Source: a virus
Reading direction: 5' to 3' (one strand)
DNA length: 26,189 nucleotides
IMG/VR virus record: IMGVR_UViG_3300035703_000380
Span: 1-26,189 of that record
Part shown: positions 10,801 to 17,651 of the stretch, piece after piece
Layout of the letters: the number at the start of each line of letters is the position of its first letter
Numbering within the stretch: the first letter of the stretch is position 1
Made by a program: the position numbers and the translations under genes
The notes under the pieces: model-generated
What the model was told of the DNA's origin: nothing
The model's input: the letters and a program-made list of their open reading frames with translations, nothing else
Database searches by the model: none

Positions 10801-11659
10801 GCCTAACATATCAGCAGTAATTACATCTGGCGGAAACTTTAGAATGTATAACGCAACTGGTACGTTCTACAGTGAGTTATCAAATTCACCAACTGCAAAC
10901 CGAACGGTTGCAATACCAGATGTTGCTGGAACAGTTCTTGTAGCGCAGGCGGCAGCGGCAGCAGGATATTTTGATACCAGTGCAACCACACCCACTGGTA
11001 CTACTAGATTAAATTACGGTGGATATCTGTACCCAACCTTCTTAAACTTATTAGGATCAACCGAAACTGCTACTGCTGCCACTCACTACTTTGTAGAAAC
11101 AGGAAGTGATGGATTTGTACGACCAAAGACACTTGCAAACGTCAGAACTGAAATCGTAACCAATACTGCAGTAAACGATGCCGGAGCAGTTATGAACACC
11201 GGTAACGAATCGATTAGTGGTATCAAAACATTCAGTAACGGCACTGCTTCAACTACTAACACTACTGGTAGTGTTGTAATTACAGGTGGATTGGGTGTAA
11301 GTGGTGCTATCAACGCAGGCGCTGACGTCACTGCGTTTGCTGCATCGGACAGTAGATTAAAAACCAATATTGAAAACATTACAGATGCATTGTCAAAAGT
11401 AAATCAGTTGAACGGTGTGACATATAATTGGAACGATTTGGCACACGAAGTAGAACACAAAGATACAACTGTTAGAGAAGTCGGTGTTATTGCACAACAA
11501 GTAAATTCGGTGCTTCCAGAAGTGATTACTATCAGAGACAATGGTTACATGGCAGTGCGTTACGAAAAAATGATTCCTTTACTAATCGAAGCTATCAAAG
11601 AATTAATATTACAGAATCGTCAATTAACTCAGAGATTGTCTGATCTTGAGAAAAAATAA
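7844..11659 (+). CDS. Giant tail fibre with beta-propeller and C-terminal S74 intramolecular chaperone
   Basis: 1271 residues, ATG preceded by AAGGAAA at 7833-7839. Residues about 236-497 hold at least five repeats of a beta-propeller type (PVGLFFKPDGTKMYLLG, PTAIAFSDDGLELYISD, PKGIAISETAERLYIVC and two more). The middle is low-complexity fibre sequence, with a HYYVEIASDGAIRPKTLENV block (near 9510) that recurs as HYFVETGSDGFVRPKTLANV (near 11080). From about residue 1167 comes a peptidase S74 / endosialidase-type chaperone: SDSRLKTNIENI, then GVIAQQVNSVLPEVI, MAVRYEKMIPLLIEAIKEL and a terminal coiled coil. In known members this domain trimerises the fibre and is then cut off before the serine of the DSRLK region. 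This is the strongest candidate for the receptor-binding or side fibre in the window. Confidence 0.85.
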   Translation: MVVKLSEFLNTSFSTYTENDAFNTSVVYPITLTHTSTGTPGNGIGTGLRFITETSAGNNEIGGLLDVVATDVTSTSEDFDFVFKTMAAGNAATESLRISSIGNLSVAGDLTVNGGQVILTATSTRDKYRVWTSSEYAIGMQNSVTFGAINNDYAMTFQMSNTANRGFWWGDTAHTVAQGAMALSTDGKLSVAHSLRLGYGESDTTTPGIGVVLDVNGSITATNIDFGNVDIGSVTGFDSWKYNGNNFDLTSETSNPGGIFVDSTGFRAYVVALDLPSVYRYSFQIVNRIDTLLYLELLDTSSEDTQLTSVFLKSDGTELYITGLENTSIYQYTLSTPYLLSSATYTRTRSVSTVDTIPVGLFFKPDGTKMYLLGQQNSDVYQYNLSTAWNISTATYLQNLNLSNLAKTPTAIAFSDDGLELYISDSKYDSILKFTLNTAWDISTAVYTDQVDIGDASGISLTNPKGIAISETAERLYIVCADNAKAFELDLASPAAKVSGNRFIVDTDSHVKNDLVVYQDTRLHKNLEVNGATILHDSLSVNSTITTSVAETNTTASHYYVEIASDGAIRPKTLENVRAEIVTTDAVNIVAATTVGTITSGTWNGDVISETYGGTGLSSLGSGVATFLGTPSSNNLRSAISDETGSGVLVFATSPTFTTTIDGGATFGAFASSTALTLGYNSTASSTTNLSTGAVASGFTKTINIGTGGAAGSTTTINIGDADGGSTIVNSPSLIVPGNLSVGQNILATTGPILTLGTLVGGGTGYMNGTHTNQSLTGGTGAYMLGTVVVASGVVTGITLTWGGHRYTAADVLTVGSLSTTLATTTAGGNGTTATISFAAQAAAPFQVGSQIIVAGVTPAGYNGTFTVTACTTTSVSYANTTITSQTVAGTVKMGTALTSSTIPVATIQGSDIYVSSAISDAIGARIRLESNDTSTAVGQEYGAIVFGSRDASAQGSGDVGLIRGVAVNTSGGSEIQLWTAENGTAPNISAVITSGGNFRMYNATGTFYSELSNSPTANRTVAIPDVAGTVLVAQAAAAAGYFDTSATTPTGTTRLNYGGYLYPTFLNLLGSTETATAATHYFVETGSDGFVRPKTLANVRTEIVTNTAVNDAGAVMNTGNESISGIKTFSNGTASTTNTTGSVVITGGLGVSGAINAGADVTAFAASDSRLKTNIENITDALSKVNQLNGVTYNWNDLAHEVEHKDTTVREVGVIAQQVNSVLPEVITIRDNGYMAVRYEKMIPLLIEAIKELILQNRQLTQRLSDLEKK

Positions 11660-11670
11660 ACGTTGACGTT

Positions 11671-11681
11671 CTAAATAAATA
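11671..11681 (+). promoter_or_regulatory. Late promoter box CTAAATAAATA
   Basis: CTAAATA and an overlapping ATAAATA lie between the S74 fibre gene and the small gene at 11713, with an AGGAAAG Shine-Dalgarno downstream (11702-11708). A TTGACG at 11663-11668 with TAGTAT 17 bases later (11686-11691) could be an overlapping weak sigma70 promoter; only the late box is convincing. Confidence 0.6.
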
Positions 11682-11712
11682 ATGCTAGTATAGAATATTA
11701 TAGGAAAGATTT

Positions 11713-11874
11713 ATGGCACTACCGGCGACAGGCACAACGATTAGTATAAATCAAGTGCAAATTTATTACGGATTTGTGAGCGGTGCTACTAGATCATTGG
11801 GCCAACTTGGCCCACAAGTCGGAATTACCTTAGGTAACACTGTAAGTTTAAGTGGCAGCTTTGGTGGTACATAA
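11713..11874 (+). CDS. Small 53-residue structural-like protein
   Basis: A short ORF with a clear AGGAAAG Shine-Dalgarno and its own late promoter box upstream. It begins MALPATGTTISINQVQIYYG and ends in a Gly/Ser-rich tail (LSGSFGGT). The opening 'LPATGTTISINQV' is, from memory, a recurrent start of small or N-terminal virion proteins in marine T4-like phages. It has no cysteine, no membrane segment and no charge clusters. Its place between fibre genes and the next unknown gene, and its late promoter, suggest a minor structural or fibre-associated part. Function is unproven. Confidence 0.65.
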   Translation: MALPATGTTISINQVQIYYGFVSGATRSLGQLGPQVGITLGNTVSLSGSFGGT

Positions 11875-11896
11875 AGAAAACTCAAAGGAGAAATCA

Positions 11897-12349
11897 ATGT
11901 CAACAACTAAACTTGAATACACTATGTTTGCACTGGGAGAGTATCCCACAGTGGCAAGCAAATATAGAAAAATATGTGAAGATCTGAACATGCACAACAG
12001 CTTGTCATACTTCTCACGCAAAGCAGAAAAATCAACAATTGCCTATCTGACAGAATTAAAGGCCGAATATGAATCAATATATTCCGCAGATGAACTTGAG
12101 ATGACTGAGCAAAAAGAAAAAGAATATTGGATCAAACGTTTGGCCAAGCGTGGTGCTGTGGAGTTACTTGCACAAGGAAAAGTGTCAGCAGATGTTATGT
12201 TTAAAATGGCATCACTCTCTAACAATGACTATGTGGAATGTGTCAAAGAAACAACGAAACTAAGCTCATATATGAATCACGTTACACAACAAGCAGAAAA
12301 GGAAGTTGCGCCTTCTGATATTGTGCCCAACGAGTTAATGCCAAAATAA
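11897..12349 (+). CDS. Unrecognised 150-residue protein
   Basis: The start is the ATG at 11897 after AAAGGAG (11885-11891 region). An in-frame GTG at 11852 lies inside the preceding small gene and has no ribosome site, so it is rejected. The protein is soluble, rich in Lys/Glu/Ser, and predicted mostly helical from its composition (SYFSRKAEKSTIAYLTELKA; EMTEQKEKEYWIKRLAKRGA). It has no motif I can name. Its TAA stop overlaps the ATG of the glycosyltransferase gene (TAATG at 12347-12351), so the two are probably translationally coupled. That coupling hints at a shared task but does not identify it. Confidence 0.7.
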   Translation: MSTTKLEYTMFALGEYPTVASKYRKICEDLNMHNSLSYFSRKAEKSTIAYLTELKAEYESIYSADELEMTEQKEKEYWIKRLAKRGAVELLAQGKVSADVMFKMASLSNNDYVECVKETTKLSSYMNHVTQQAEKEVAPSDIVPNELMPK

Positions 12350-12957
12350 TGACCTTAGCTATCTGTGTCCCGGTTCGCGACACACTACACAGTAAATTTG
12401 CGTTTTGTTTAGCTGAGTTAGTAGCTAAGTTAGTTAAAGACAATGTGTCTTATCGGTTATTTTTTCAGAACGGCAGTGTACTTCCGGAACAACGACATTT
12501 ACTAGTAAAGTCTGCATTGGCTAACGACTGCAAGAAAATATTGTGGTTGGATAGTGATATGACGTTCCCTAGTAACATATACCAGCTTCTCAACAATCAC
12601 AACAAGCCAGTTGTGGCATGTTACTACAGCACAAGATCACTTCCGTTCAGGAGTGTTGCATTTTTAGATAACAGAGATATGACAAAAACGCTAACTGCAA
12701 AATCGGGACTGCACAGTGTCGCTAGTGTAGGCATGGGTATAATGTTAACCAGTATCGAAGTATTTAAAAATACAACAGCACCATGGTTCGGTTTTAAATA
12801 CATGCCATCGTATGATGCATATTTGGGCGAAGATATTGTATTTTGCGAACTACTTAAAGAGTATGATTACGATGTTTTTGTTGATGCAGACGCTAGCAAT
12901 CATTGTTCTCACTTGGCTAATTTAGAAATAGGGATAGGCAATATCAATAATGTTTAA
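12349..12957 (+). CDS. GT-A-type (family 2-like) glycosyltransferase
   Basis: 202 residues. It opens with a Rossmann-like nucleotide-sugar strand (LAICVPVRDTLHSKFAFCLA). The key motif is ILWLDSDMTFP (residues 64-73), in which D68-S69-D70 is the DxD that binds metal and the sugar nucleotide. Residues 160-162 (GED in YLGEDIVFCELLKEY) fit the catalytic/acceptor loop, and a late SNHCSHL could supply a metal-binding histidine. Proteins of this size and pattern are frequent in marine phages and are usually annotated as glycosyltransferases. The target could be phage DNA, virion proteins or host surface sugars; its place directly after fibre genes makes a virion protein possible, but this is inference. 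It overlaps the next gene by 8 bases. Confidence 0.75.
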   Translation: MTLAICVPVRDTLHSKFAFCLAELVAKLVKDNVSYRLFFQNGSVLPEQRHLLVKSALANDCKKILWLDSDMTFPSNIYQLLNNHNKPVVACYYSTRSLPFRSVAFLDNRDMTKTLTAKSGLHSVASVGMGIMLTSIEVFKNTTAPWFGFKYMPSYDAYLGEDIVFCELLKEYDYDVFVDADASNHCSHLANLEIGIGNINNV

Positions 12958-14059
12958 AACAGCTTTTAGTTATACTAAGCAAAATTTTAACAAGTGGCCT
13001 GTTATCGAAACAGATCAAATGGACTCGTATGATCTAGCAGATGCATATAAAGATAAAGTACCTTATGTTTGGTTTGTAAATCCAAACTACAACATACACG
13101 CAGAGTTTAACTGGAATTTTAGACCACTAGAAGAACAACGATTTAATGTGCATTCGTTTCCTAGATGTTTTGCTAAATCTAAAAAACCTATAAATTGGGA
13201 TGTTGTAAAAATTGTGCCCACTAATCCAAATAGCAGAATAAATGTTGACATTAAACAGCCAGTGATATCTTCTTTTGTAGAATCCGAATATCCAATTTAT
13301 ATATATTCATTCAATGATAGATTTTCTACTAAAAAATTATTAGCCAGGCCAATTCACAAAAAGCATCGCCTTATCAAAAGTAGGAAATCACTAAGTGATA
13401 TATTTTCAAATTTGAATTTAGATTACATTGAAGATTTTGTGTGGCTATTGGATATAGATGTAGACACTGGCGCAAAGTTTTATTTTGATTTTGTCCCCCA
13501 ATCAGATGATACCATTTATATGTTCAAAGTAGAACACAAGTCCACTGGATTGGTCTATGGAGATCACAGTGTGATGCTAATACCTAAAAAATATATTACT
13601 GAAGTACAAGACAGTCAGAAAACAAAAATACAACCTAAGTTTCATTATACTGAAGTAGATATTTTAGCAGGCACACTAGATGATATAACAGATCCTGCTA
13701 AAGCATGGCAACGTGCATTTGCAACTGCTAGTTTGCTGATACAAGGAAAATTCCCCAACGACAACAAGAAACTTAAAAATAAAATAATGGCAAGCTACAT
13801 TTCGCAACATACATCCAGGATGAATGACTATGTTAAAGATGCGTGTGAATGTGCAGTTAAGAAAAACGAAAATGAATATATTTACGTTGATTTATTATAC
13901 AATCATCAATGGCTAGAAGATGTGTTTAATCAAAGACAAGAATTTTTAAGAAACGAGCAAAGTAATCTACAGCCTAATAGGCTAGAGATCATTAAAAAGA
14001 TCTACGGGGAAAACAGCGAACAATACAAAGCCTATGAACAAAAATTAAAAACTGTCTAA
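12950..14059 (+). CDS. 369-residue phage protein with two related 'VWxxDxD' modules
   Basis: The start ATG overlaps the end of the glycosyltransferase gene by 8 bases. Two segments resemble each other: residues 37-91 (VPYVWFVNPNYNIHAEFNWN, then FNVHSFPR and VVKIVP) and residues 161-215 (EDFVWLLDIDVDTGAKFYFD, then MFKVEHKSTG and SVMLIPKKY). The shared pattern is 'VW-[FL]-[VL]-[ND]-x-[DN], aromatic-acid-aromatic, hydrophobic-K/H, final [IL]-[VI]-P'. A helical, Lys/Asn-rich C-terminal part (residues about 235-369) follows. I recall similar proteins next to glycosyltransferases in marine T4-like phages but cannot assign a reaction; a sugar-transfer or modification partner is one option. The gene overlaps the convergent Nudix gene by 15 bases. 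Confidence 0.65.
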   Translation: MFKTAFSYTKQNFNKWPVIETDQMDSYDLADAYKDKVPYVWFVNPNYNIHAEFNWNFRPLEEQRFNVHSFPRCFAKSKKPINWDVVKIVPTNPNSRINVDIKQPVISSFVESEYPIYIYSFNDRFSTKKLLARPIHKKHRLIKSRKSLSDIFSNLNLDYIEDFVWLLDIDVDTGAKFYFDFVPQSDDTIYMFKVEHKSTGLVYGDHSVMLIPKKYITEVQDSQKTKIQPKFHYTEVDILAGTLDDITDPAKAWQRAFATASLLIQGKFPNDNKKLKNKIMASYISQHTSRMNDYVKDACECAVKKNENEYIYVDLLYNHQWLEDVFNQRQEFLRNEQSNLQPNRLEIIKKIYGENSEQYKAYEQKLKTV

Positions 14060-14503
14060 CCAATTTGGTAGGTCCAGTTTTCCTTTTTGGCGTTCATATA
14101 TAACACGTATTTTTTCAGACATGTCTGGCTTATCTAACACTAGTTTAGCGCCTCTATGCAATGGTTTAGGCCATGCGCCCATCTTAACCCACGCATAGCC
14201 TGCACTTTCGGAATTGCACTGCGGAATAAATTCTTCAAATACTGTTACACAAAAAGTATTGTATTGAAAGTTGCTGTCATCACTAGTGAACTGATGTATA
14301 GGATATACTTTTTCAATGTCAGGCAATGGCCCCATTTCTTCTTTGCATTCTCTCAATAAAGTTTCGATAGGTCGTTCGTTCAGTTCTGCTTTGCCACCCC
14401 AAAAACTCCAAGTAAGAGGATGGCTTGCTGTTTCACTGCGCTGTTGCAGCATGATACGACCTGTGTCTAAGGCTAAAAAACAACAACCACTTGCGGTTAA
14501 CAT
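14045..14503 (-). CDS. Nudix hydrolase
   Basis: 152 residues if started at the ATG at 14503, which overlaps the stop of the gp15-like gene in a TAATG arrangement. An upstream in-frame ATG at 14575 would place 24 extra residues inside gp15 with no support. The Nudix box is complete: G37-x5-E43-x7-R51-E52-x2-E55-E56-x-G58, i.e. GGKAELNERPIETLLRECKE then EMG. The usual hydrophobic residue after the final G is replaced by P59. The family cleaves nucleoside diphosphates linked to another moiety, using the RExxEE glutamates to hold Mg2+. The substrate cannot be read from the sequence; damaged or modified nucleotides are possible. Its position at the end of a virion-protein operon is unusual. The 3' end overlaps the convergent gene by 15 bases. 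Confidence 0.85.
   Translation of the reverse strand: MLTASGCCFLALDTGRIMLQQRSETASHPLTWSFWGGKAELNERPIETLLRECKEEMGPLPDIEKVYPIHQFTSDDSNFQYNTFCVTVFEEFIPQCNSESAGYAWVKMGAWPKPLHRGAKLVLDKPDMSEKIRVIYERQKGKLDLPNWLDSF
14048..14081. terminator. Possible bidirectional terminator in the convergent overlap
   Basis: AAAACTG (14048-14054) pairs with CAGTTTT (14075-14081), and ACCA (14059-14062) with TGGT (14066-14069) inside, leaving mismatches between. On the plus strand the stem is followed by TTTTCCTTTTT; on the minus strand it is followed by TTTTTAATTTTTG. T-rich tails on both sides of one stem fit a two-way intrinsic terminator between converging operons. The stem is imperfect and AT-rich, so the call is tentative. 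Confidence 0.4.
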
Positions 14504-15903
14504 TATAGGTATATCCGCCAAAAACCTGGATTGTAAGTGCCTTCGTAGGCATTGATCCATGCAGTGCCATTCCATTTTAGTTTGTCCAGCGTGTGCAGAT
14601 TTGTAGTATAATGTGTGGCTTCTAAATTATTGCTGGCATTGAAAGTTACGCTCCAACTGCCTGCGTTGTATTCAATTATGTCGTTTGCATCGGCGGCAAT
14701 ACCTCCCCACGCACTGCCTTCCGGCACACTGTTCAATATCAAATAACGCTGACCATTTGCAGCACTGGGCAACACAGTGTCCCCGGGGAAATTTAGTTCA
14801 GGGTCCACGATACGATTAATAGCATTTTGTGTATTGGCAGGTATAGTATCAGTATCCAATGTGACTACTAATAAATTTGCATCAGTTGGATGGCTGGCCA
14901 GGGTTCCTACTATGTCATTGGTTACATCGCTGGGGTCGTCAGTTTGTTTTAATCTCAGTTGGCTTATGTCATTTCTAAATTCACCAAAGCTAGTAAACAC
15001 AGTGGCCCATGTTAGAGGATCACCATTGGAGTCAGTAGTGCCGCCTTGGCGATTAAGAATTTGTGCAGTGGCTACGCCTGCGCTGCTCACAGTAAATCTT
15101 GTTTTATAGTTTTCTAACGTAATAACTTTGTAACTGGTAAACAGCGGAACGAAACTATTGCCGTTTCTGATGGATTCTGCGACACCTGTTTCCACATCAT
15201 GTATGTTGGCAACAATAGTATGTATTAGTGTATTGCGCAATACTTTTGCTGGTGGGTTGATCAGTATAGGCATATCAAATGTCAATGATGCAATATCAAT
15301 TACATCGTCTACACCTTGAGGTAAACTGCGACTACTCCACTGAGTATTCACCAATTCGACATAACTTAAACTACTCCAATCCAATGGATTGTTTGTGGTA
15401 TGTATATTGAGAGAAGGGTTAAACAACACCAGTATTTGTTCCAGTAATTGTAATTTTTGTTCTGTGTTACTGGTCCATAAATCTACTTGCATGGATAGTT
15501 TGTAAGGTACTGGCTGGTGTCTAGTTACAGTGTAAGTATTGCCAGCCTCATTGGAATAACTGCTAGTTGATTCGTCATACTTTTTTTCAATCACTGGCAG
15601 TTTTTCTTCAAATTGCTGGTAGGTACGATGTGCTGCGTCTAGACCTAGACCACTAACATAACAACTAATAAAAGGCACAGTGTTCAACATGTTTTCGCTA
15701 TTCTGCTTTTGTATATGTGCAGCCATACGACTTATGTCACCATAACGAACAGGTACTGTTTGATAAACAGGTTCTCCGTCGCTGGTGTAACTTACTACAA
15801 ACTGAAACCCTGCAAACAACCGTATAAATTGCTGAATGTATCTACGAAATTGCTTATCGTAAAAGTAAGGCACTGCTGTTATACTGGTTGATCCCGAAGC
15901 CAT
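14503..15903 (-). CDS. 15: T4 gp15-like tail sheath terminator, C-terminally extended
   Basis: 466 residues, ATG preceded by AAAGGAAA. The N-terminal half follows T4 gp15, recalled from memory: YFYDKQFRRYIQQFIRLFAG (residues 13-32; T4 has YFYNSSFRRY), then VPVRYGD (50-56), a NTVPFISCYVSG segment (74-85), YKLSMQVDLWTSNTEQKLQL (134-153) and EQILVLFNPSL (155-165; T4 has EQILPYFQP). In T4, gp15 forms the hexamer that closes the top of the sheath and tube and joins the head neck. T4 gp15 has about 272 residues; here about 225 residues are added after residue 240, including an ANGQRYLIL...GSWSV block and a Trp-rich end. The stop overlaps the Nudix start. Confidence 0.8.
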   Translation of the reverse strand: MASGSTSITAVPYFYDKQFRRYIQQFIRLFAGFQFVVSYTSDGEPVYQTVPVRYGDISRMAAHIQKQNSENMLNTVPFISCYVSGLGLDAAHRTYQQFEEKLPVIEKKYDESTSSYSNEAGNTYTVTRHQPVPYKLSMQVDLWTSNTEQKLQLLEQILVLFNPSLNIHTTNNPLDWSSLSYVELVNTQWSSRSLPQGVDDVIDIASLTFDMPILINPPAKVLRNTLIHTIVANIHDVETGVAESIRNGNSFVPLFTSYKVITLENYKTRFTVSSAGVATAQILNRQGGTTDSNGDPLTWATVFTSFGEFRNDISQLRLKQTDDPSDVTNDIVGTLASHPTDANLLVVTLDTDTIPANTQNAINRIVDPELNFPGDTVLPSAANGQRYLILNSVPEGSAWGGIAADANDIIEYNAGSWSVTFNASNNLEATHYTTNLHTLDKLKWNGTAWINAYEGTYNPGFWRIYL

Positions 15904-15918
15904 TGGTTATTTCCTTTA

Positions 15919-17100
15919 TTATGCAAATGCCGCGCCGTTATTGCCAATGCAGAACCATTTACTGTTAACATACTGTAGTGTACATCCATGGCCCGCTGCA
16001 CTAAATGTTATAGTACCAGCGCCGCCCCATCCCGGATTAGTGACAGTGATTACCATATTTCCAACGTAACCTGCCATCATAAATGTTTTGATTTGACCTT
16101 CAGTTCCGGCAGCTAGTGTCGCAGTTTCAGCGCCAGCTGTAGTAAAGTAACTTGCATGTAGTACTAAGCTAGCTGCGGCTGTGTCAGCGAGATCTTCTGA
16201 TCCGTTTACAACTAAATTACCAGCGACACTTGCACCTGAAATAGTGGTTGCTAACTTAGAACTGTTGTCGTAATATAAAGTAACAGCACCGTTATCTACA
16301 AATGTAGCCATAATTTCTGCACCATCTGGTCCGCCCAGTAGATCAATTTGGCTTGAAGAAATTATAAGATTCCCGGTAGACAAATCGGTTATAAAGCTAT
16401 GAGATCCATCATGATATATTTCTAAATCGTCGTCTGTCCCAAATCTAATTTTAGAGTTATCTCCGAATCTTACAATTGACAATGCGTCGGCGGTAACAGT
16501 TTTGTTTGCCTCCACAGTACCAATGGTAGTAATATCGTTATAATTAAGTTCAGCTATGCTAGCAGTTAATCCAGACAATGTGGTTGCAGTTGCAGCGTTA
16601 CCAGTAATGTCCAGCGGAGGAGTGTATGTAAACACACCTGTCCCGCTATTAAATGCAATACCGCCGTCGCCACTGGCAGCAGCTTCGGCACCGACACTTA
16701 AACTAGAGAGTGCAATAGCGCCAATTCCGAGTGCAGTAGGCGGTGTGTAAGTAAATACACCAGTAGTGTTGTCGTACGAGATACCGCCGTCGTTGCTTGC
16801 AATAGTTTCTGCACCAACGCTAATATCAGATAATGTAATATAAGTCGACAAGTCGGGTGGTGTATAAGTAAGTACCGCAGTAGAGTCGTCGTAAGCAATA
16901 GCACCATCACCGCTTGCTGTTTCTTCCGCACCAATGGTAAAGGATGGAATAACATAGTCTAAATTGTTCCATGCATTATTACCATCGCCGTATTTAATTT
17001 TGCGAGTGTCTGTTTCAAACCCAGGTTCGCCGGGCGCCAGTACAGGATTTTCTGTTGTCCAATTCGACGCAGTGTCTCTACGTAATTTAATTTTTGCCAT
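15919..17100 (-). CDS. Short tail fibre-like protein with Mtd-type N-terminal domain
   Basis: 393 residues, ATG one base after the upstream stop, with GGCGGAG as ribosome site. The N-terminus (KIKLRRDTASNWTTENPVLA, then GEPGFETDTRKIKYGDG, residues 4-40) matches the small domain found at the start of the Bordetella phage major tropism determinant and many fibre proteins. Residues 53-82, 93-121 and 133-162 are three copies of a 40-residue repeat ('VGAExxAS-DG-IxY-xxTxVxTYTPP'). Residues 211-293 repeat the DLxIYHDGS module of the fibre gene at 3416. The C-terminal domain (about 300-393) is compact and contains two Cys. It is probably a baseplate or fibre component made with gp14-like and gp15. 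Despite the Mtd-like domain there is no reverse transcriptase here. Confidence 0.75.
   Translation of the reverse strand: MAKIKLRRDTASNWTTENPVLAPGEPGFETDTRKIKYGDGNNAWNNLDYVIPSFTIGAEETASGDGAIAYDDSTAVLTYTPPDLSTYITLSDISVGAETIASNDGGISYDNTTGVFTYTPPTALGIGAIALSSLSVGAEAAASGDGGIAFNSGTGVFTYTPPLDITGNAATATTLSGLTASIAELNYNDITTIGTVEANKTVTADALSIVRFGDNSKIRFGTDDDLEIYHDGSHSFITDLSTGNLIISSSQIDLLGGPDGAEIMATFVDNGAVTLYYDNSSKLATTISGASVAGNLVVNGSEDLADTAAASLVLHASYFTTAGAETATLAAGTEGQIKTFMMAGYVGNMVITVTNPGWGGAGTITFSAAGHGCTLQYVNSKWFCIGNNGAAFA
16222..16470 (-). repeat. IYHDGS module shared with the fibre gene at 3722-3940
   Basis: Residues 211-293 here (KIRFGTDDDLEIYHDGSHSF ... GAVTLYYDNSSKLATT) correspond to residues 103-175 of the plus-strand fibre gene (DLQIYHDGSNSYI ... 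GAVTLYHDNSAKLATS). The two copies lie on opposite strands about 12 kb apart. Confidence 0.8.
16615..16944 (-). repeat. Three 40-residue repeats in the Mtd-N fibre protein
   Basis: Residues 53-82, 93-121 and 133-162, period 40. Each runs from (I/V)GAE(E/T/A) through DG(A/G)I(A/S)(Y/F) to (V/L)(L/F)TYTPP. Conservation is clear in protein and weaker in DNA. Confidence 0.8.
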
Positions 17101-17101
17101 T

Positions 17102-17635
17102 TTATGCTCCGCCTCCGTCGATTTCGATATCGCCGGTTGATTCTACTGTGAAGGCATTGCCTCCATCTATTTCTAAAAATTGTCCAGAACTGATAACTCC
17201 ACTACTTATAGTGATAGTGGTTCCGTCAATTTTAACACCACCTAATGTTGATGTTGTTGCAGTTGGAAGCACATACGCACTTCCACTGCTACTGCTAATA
17301 ACACCGCTGCCATCTATGGTAATAGTAGTTCCGTCGATCTTAACGCCACCCAATACTGATGTAGTTGAAGTTGGTAGAACATATGCAGCTGGTGTACCAG
17401 ACAGATCGCTATATGCTCCTGTTGCTGCAACAGTTGCTAGCCCTAATGTGGTTCTTGCAGCGGCATCGTTTGCGTCGTCGATCAATGTAAGACCGAATGC
17501 ACTGACACTGTTTGCAGGTAGTTTAGCACTTGCTGATTCCAGAGTGTCTACTCTACCGTCTAGGTCTATAAAGTTTTCGTCCAACTCGGTATAAGTTAGT
17601 GCTAATCCTTTGGTATTTCTTAATGTAATTGTCAT
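17102..17635 (-). CDS. Small fibre-like virion protein
   Basis: 177 residues. The start follows AAGGA in the 16-base gap after the gp14-like stop. The N-terminus LRNTKGLALTYTELDENFID (residues 5-24) is a familiar opening of phage tail/fibre proteins, followed by TTLGLATVAATGAYSDLSGT (62-81), another common fibre motif. Residues 85-116 and 121-150 are a 36-residue tandem repeat, YVLPT(S/A)TTS(V/T)LGGVKIDG then TTITI. The end is Gly/Ile/Asp-rich. It is one base from the next gene, which it probably partners. It is likely a fibre or baseplate appendage; no enzyme motif is seen. Confidence 0.75.
   Translation of the reverse strand: MTITLRNTKGLALTYTELDENFIDLDGRVDTLESASAKLPANSVSAFGLTLIDDANDAAARTTLGLATVAATGAYSDLSGTPAAYVLPTSTTSVLGGVKIDGTTITIDGSGVISSSSGSAYVLPTATTSTLGGVKIDGTTITISSGVISSGQFLEIDGGNAFTVESTGDIEIDGGGA
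17186..17383 (-). repeat. Two 36-residue tandem repeats in the small fibre-like gene
   Basis: Residues 85-116 and 121-150 share YVLPTxTTSxLGGVKIDG and TTITI; the DNA copies are also clearly related (for example ACATA(T/C)GCA and CCGTC(G/A)ATxTTAAC on the plus strand). Confidence 0.85.
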
Positions 17636-17651
17636 TTAGATTGATCCTTAA

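Noticed and set aside
9676-11379. Minus-strand frames opposite the S74 fibre gene
   Set aside because: Same codon-shadow effect; no start signals and clear coding on the plus strand.
11852-11896. GTG start extending the 150-residue protein by 15 residues
   Set aside because: It lies within the 53-residue gene and lacks a Shine-Dalgarno, while the ATG at 11897 has AAAGGAG.
14504-14575. Upstream ATG for the Nudix gene at 14575
   Set aside because: The extra 24 residues overlap gp15 in another frame and are not Nudix-like; the TAATG junction at 14503 is the natural start.
16980-17090. Diversity-generating retroelement suggested by the Mtd-type N-terminal domain
   Set aside because: No reverse transcriptase, template repeat or adenine-biased variable repeat is seen. 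The domain is widespread in ordinary fibre proteins.
16615-17383. CRISPR-like or regulatory repeats in the short fibre genes
   Set aside because: Repeats are in frame, encode protein repeats of 40 and 36 residues and have no constant repeat/unique spacer pattern.
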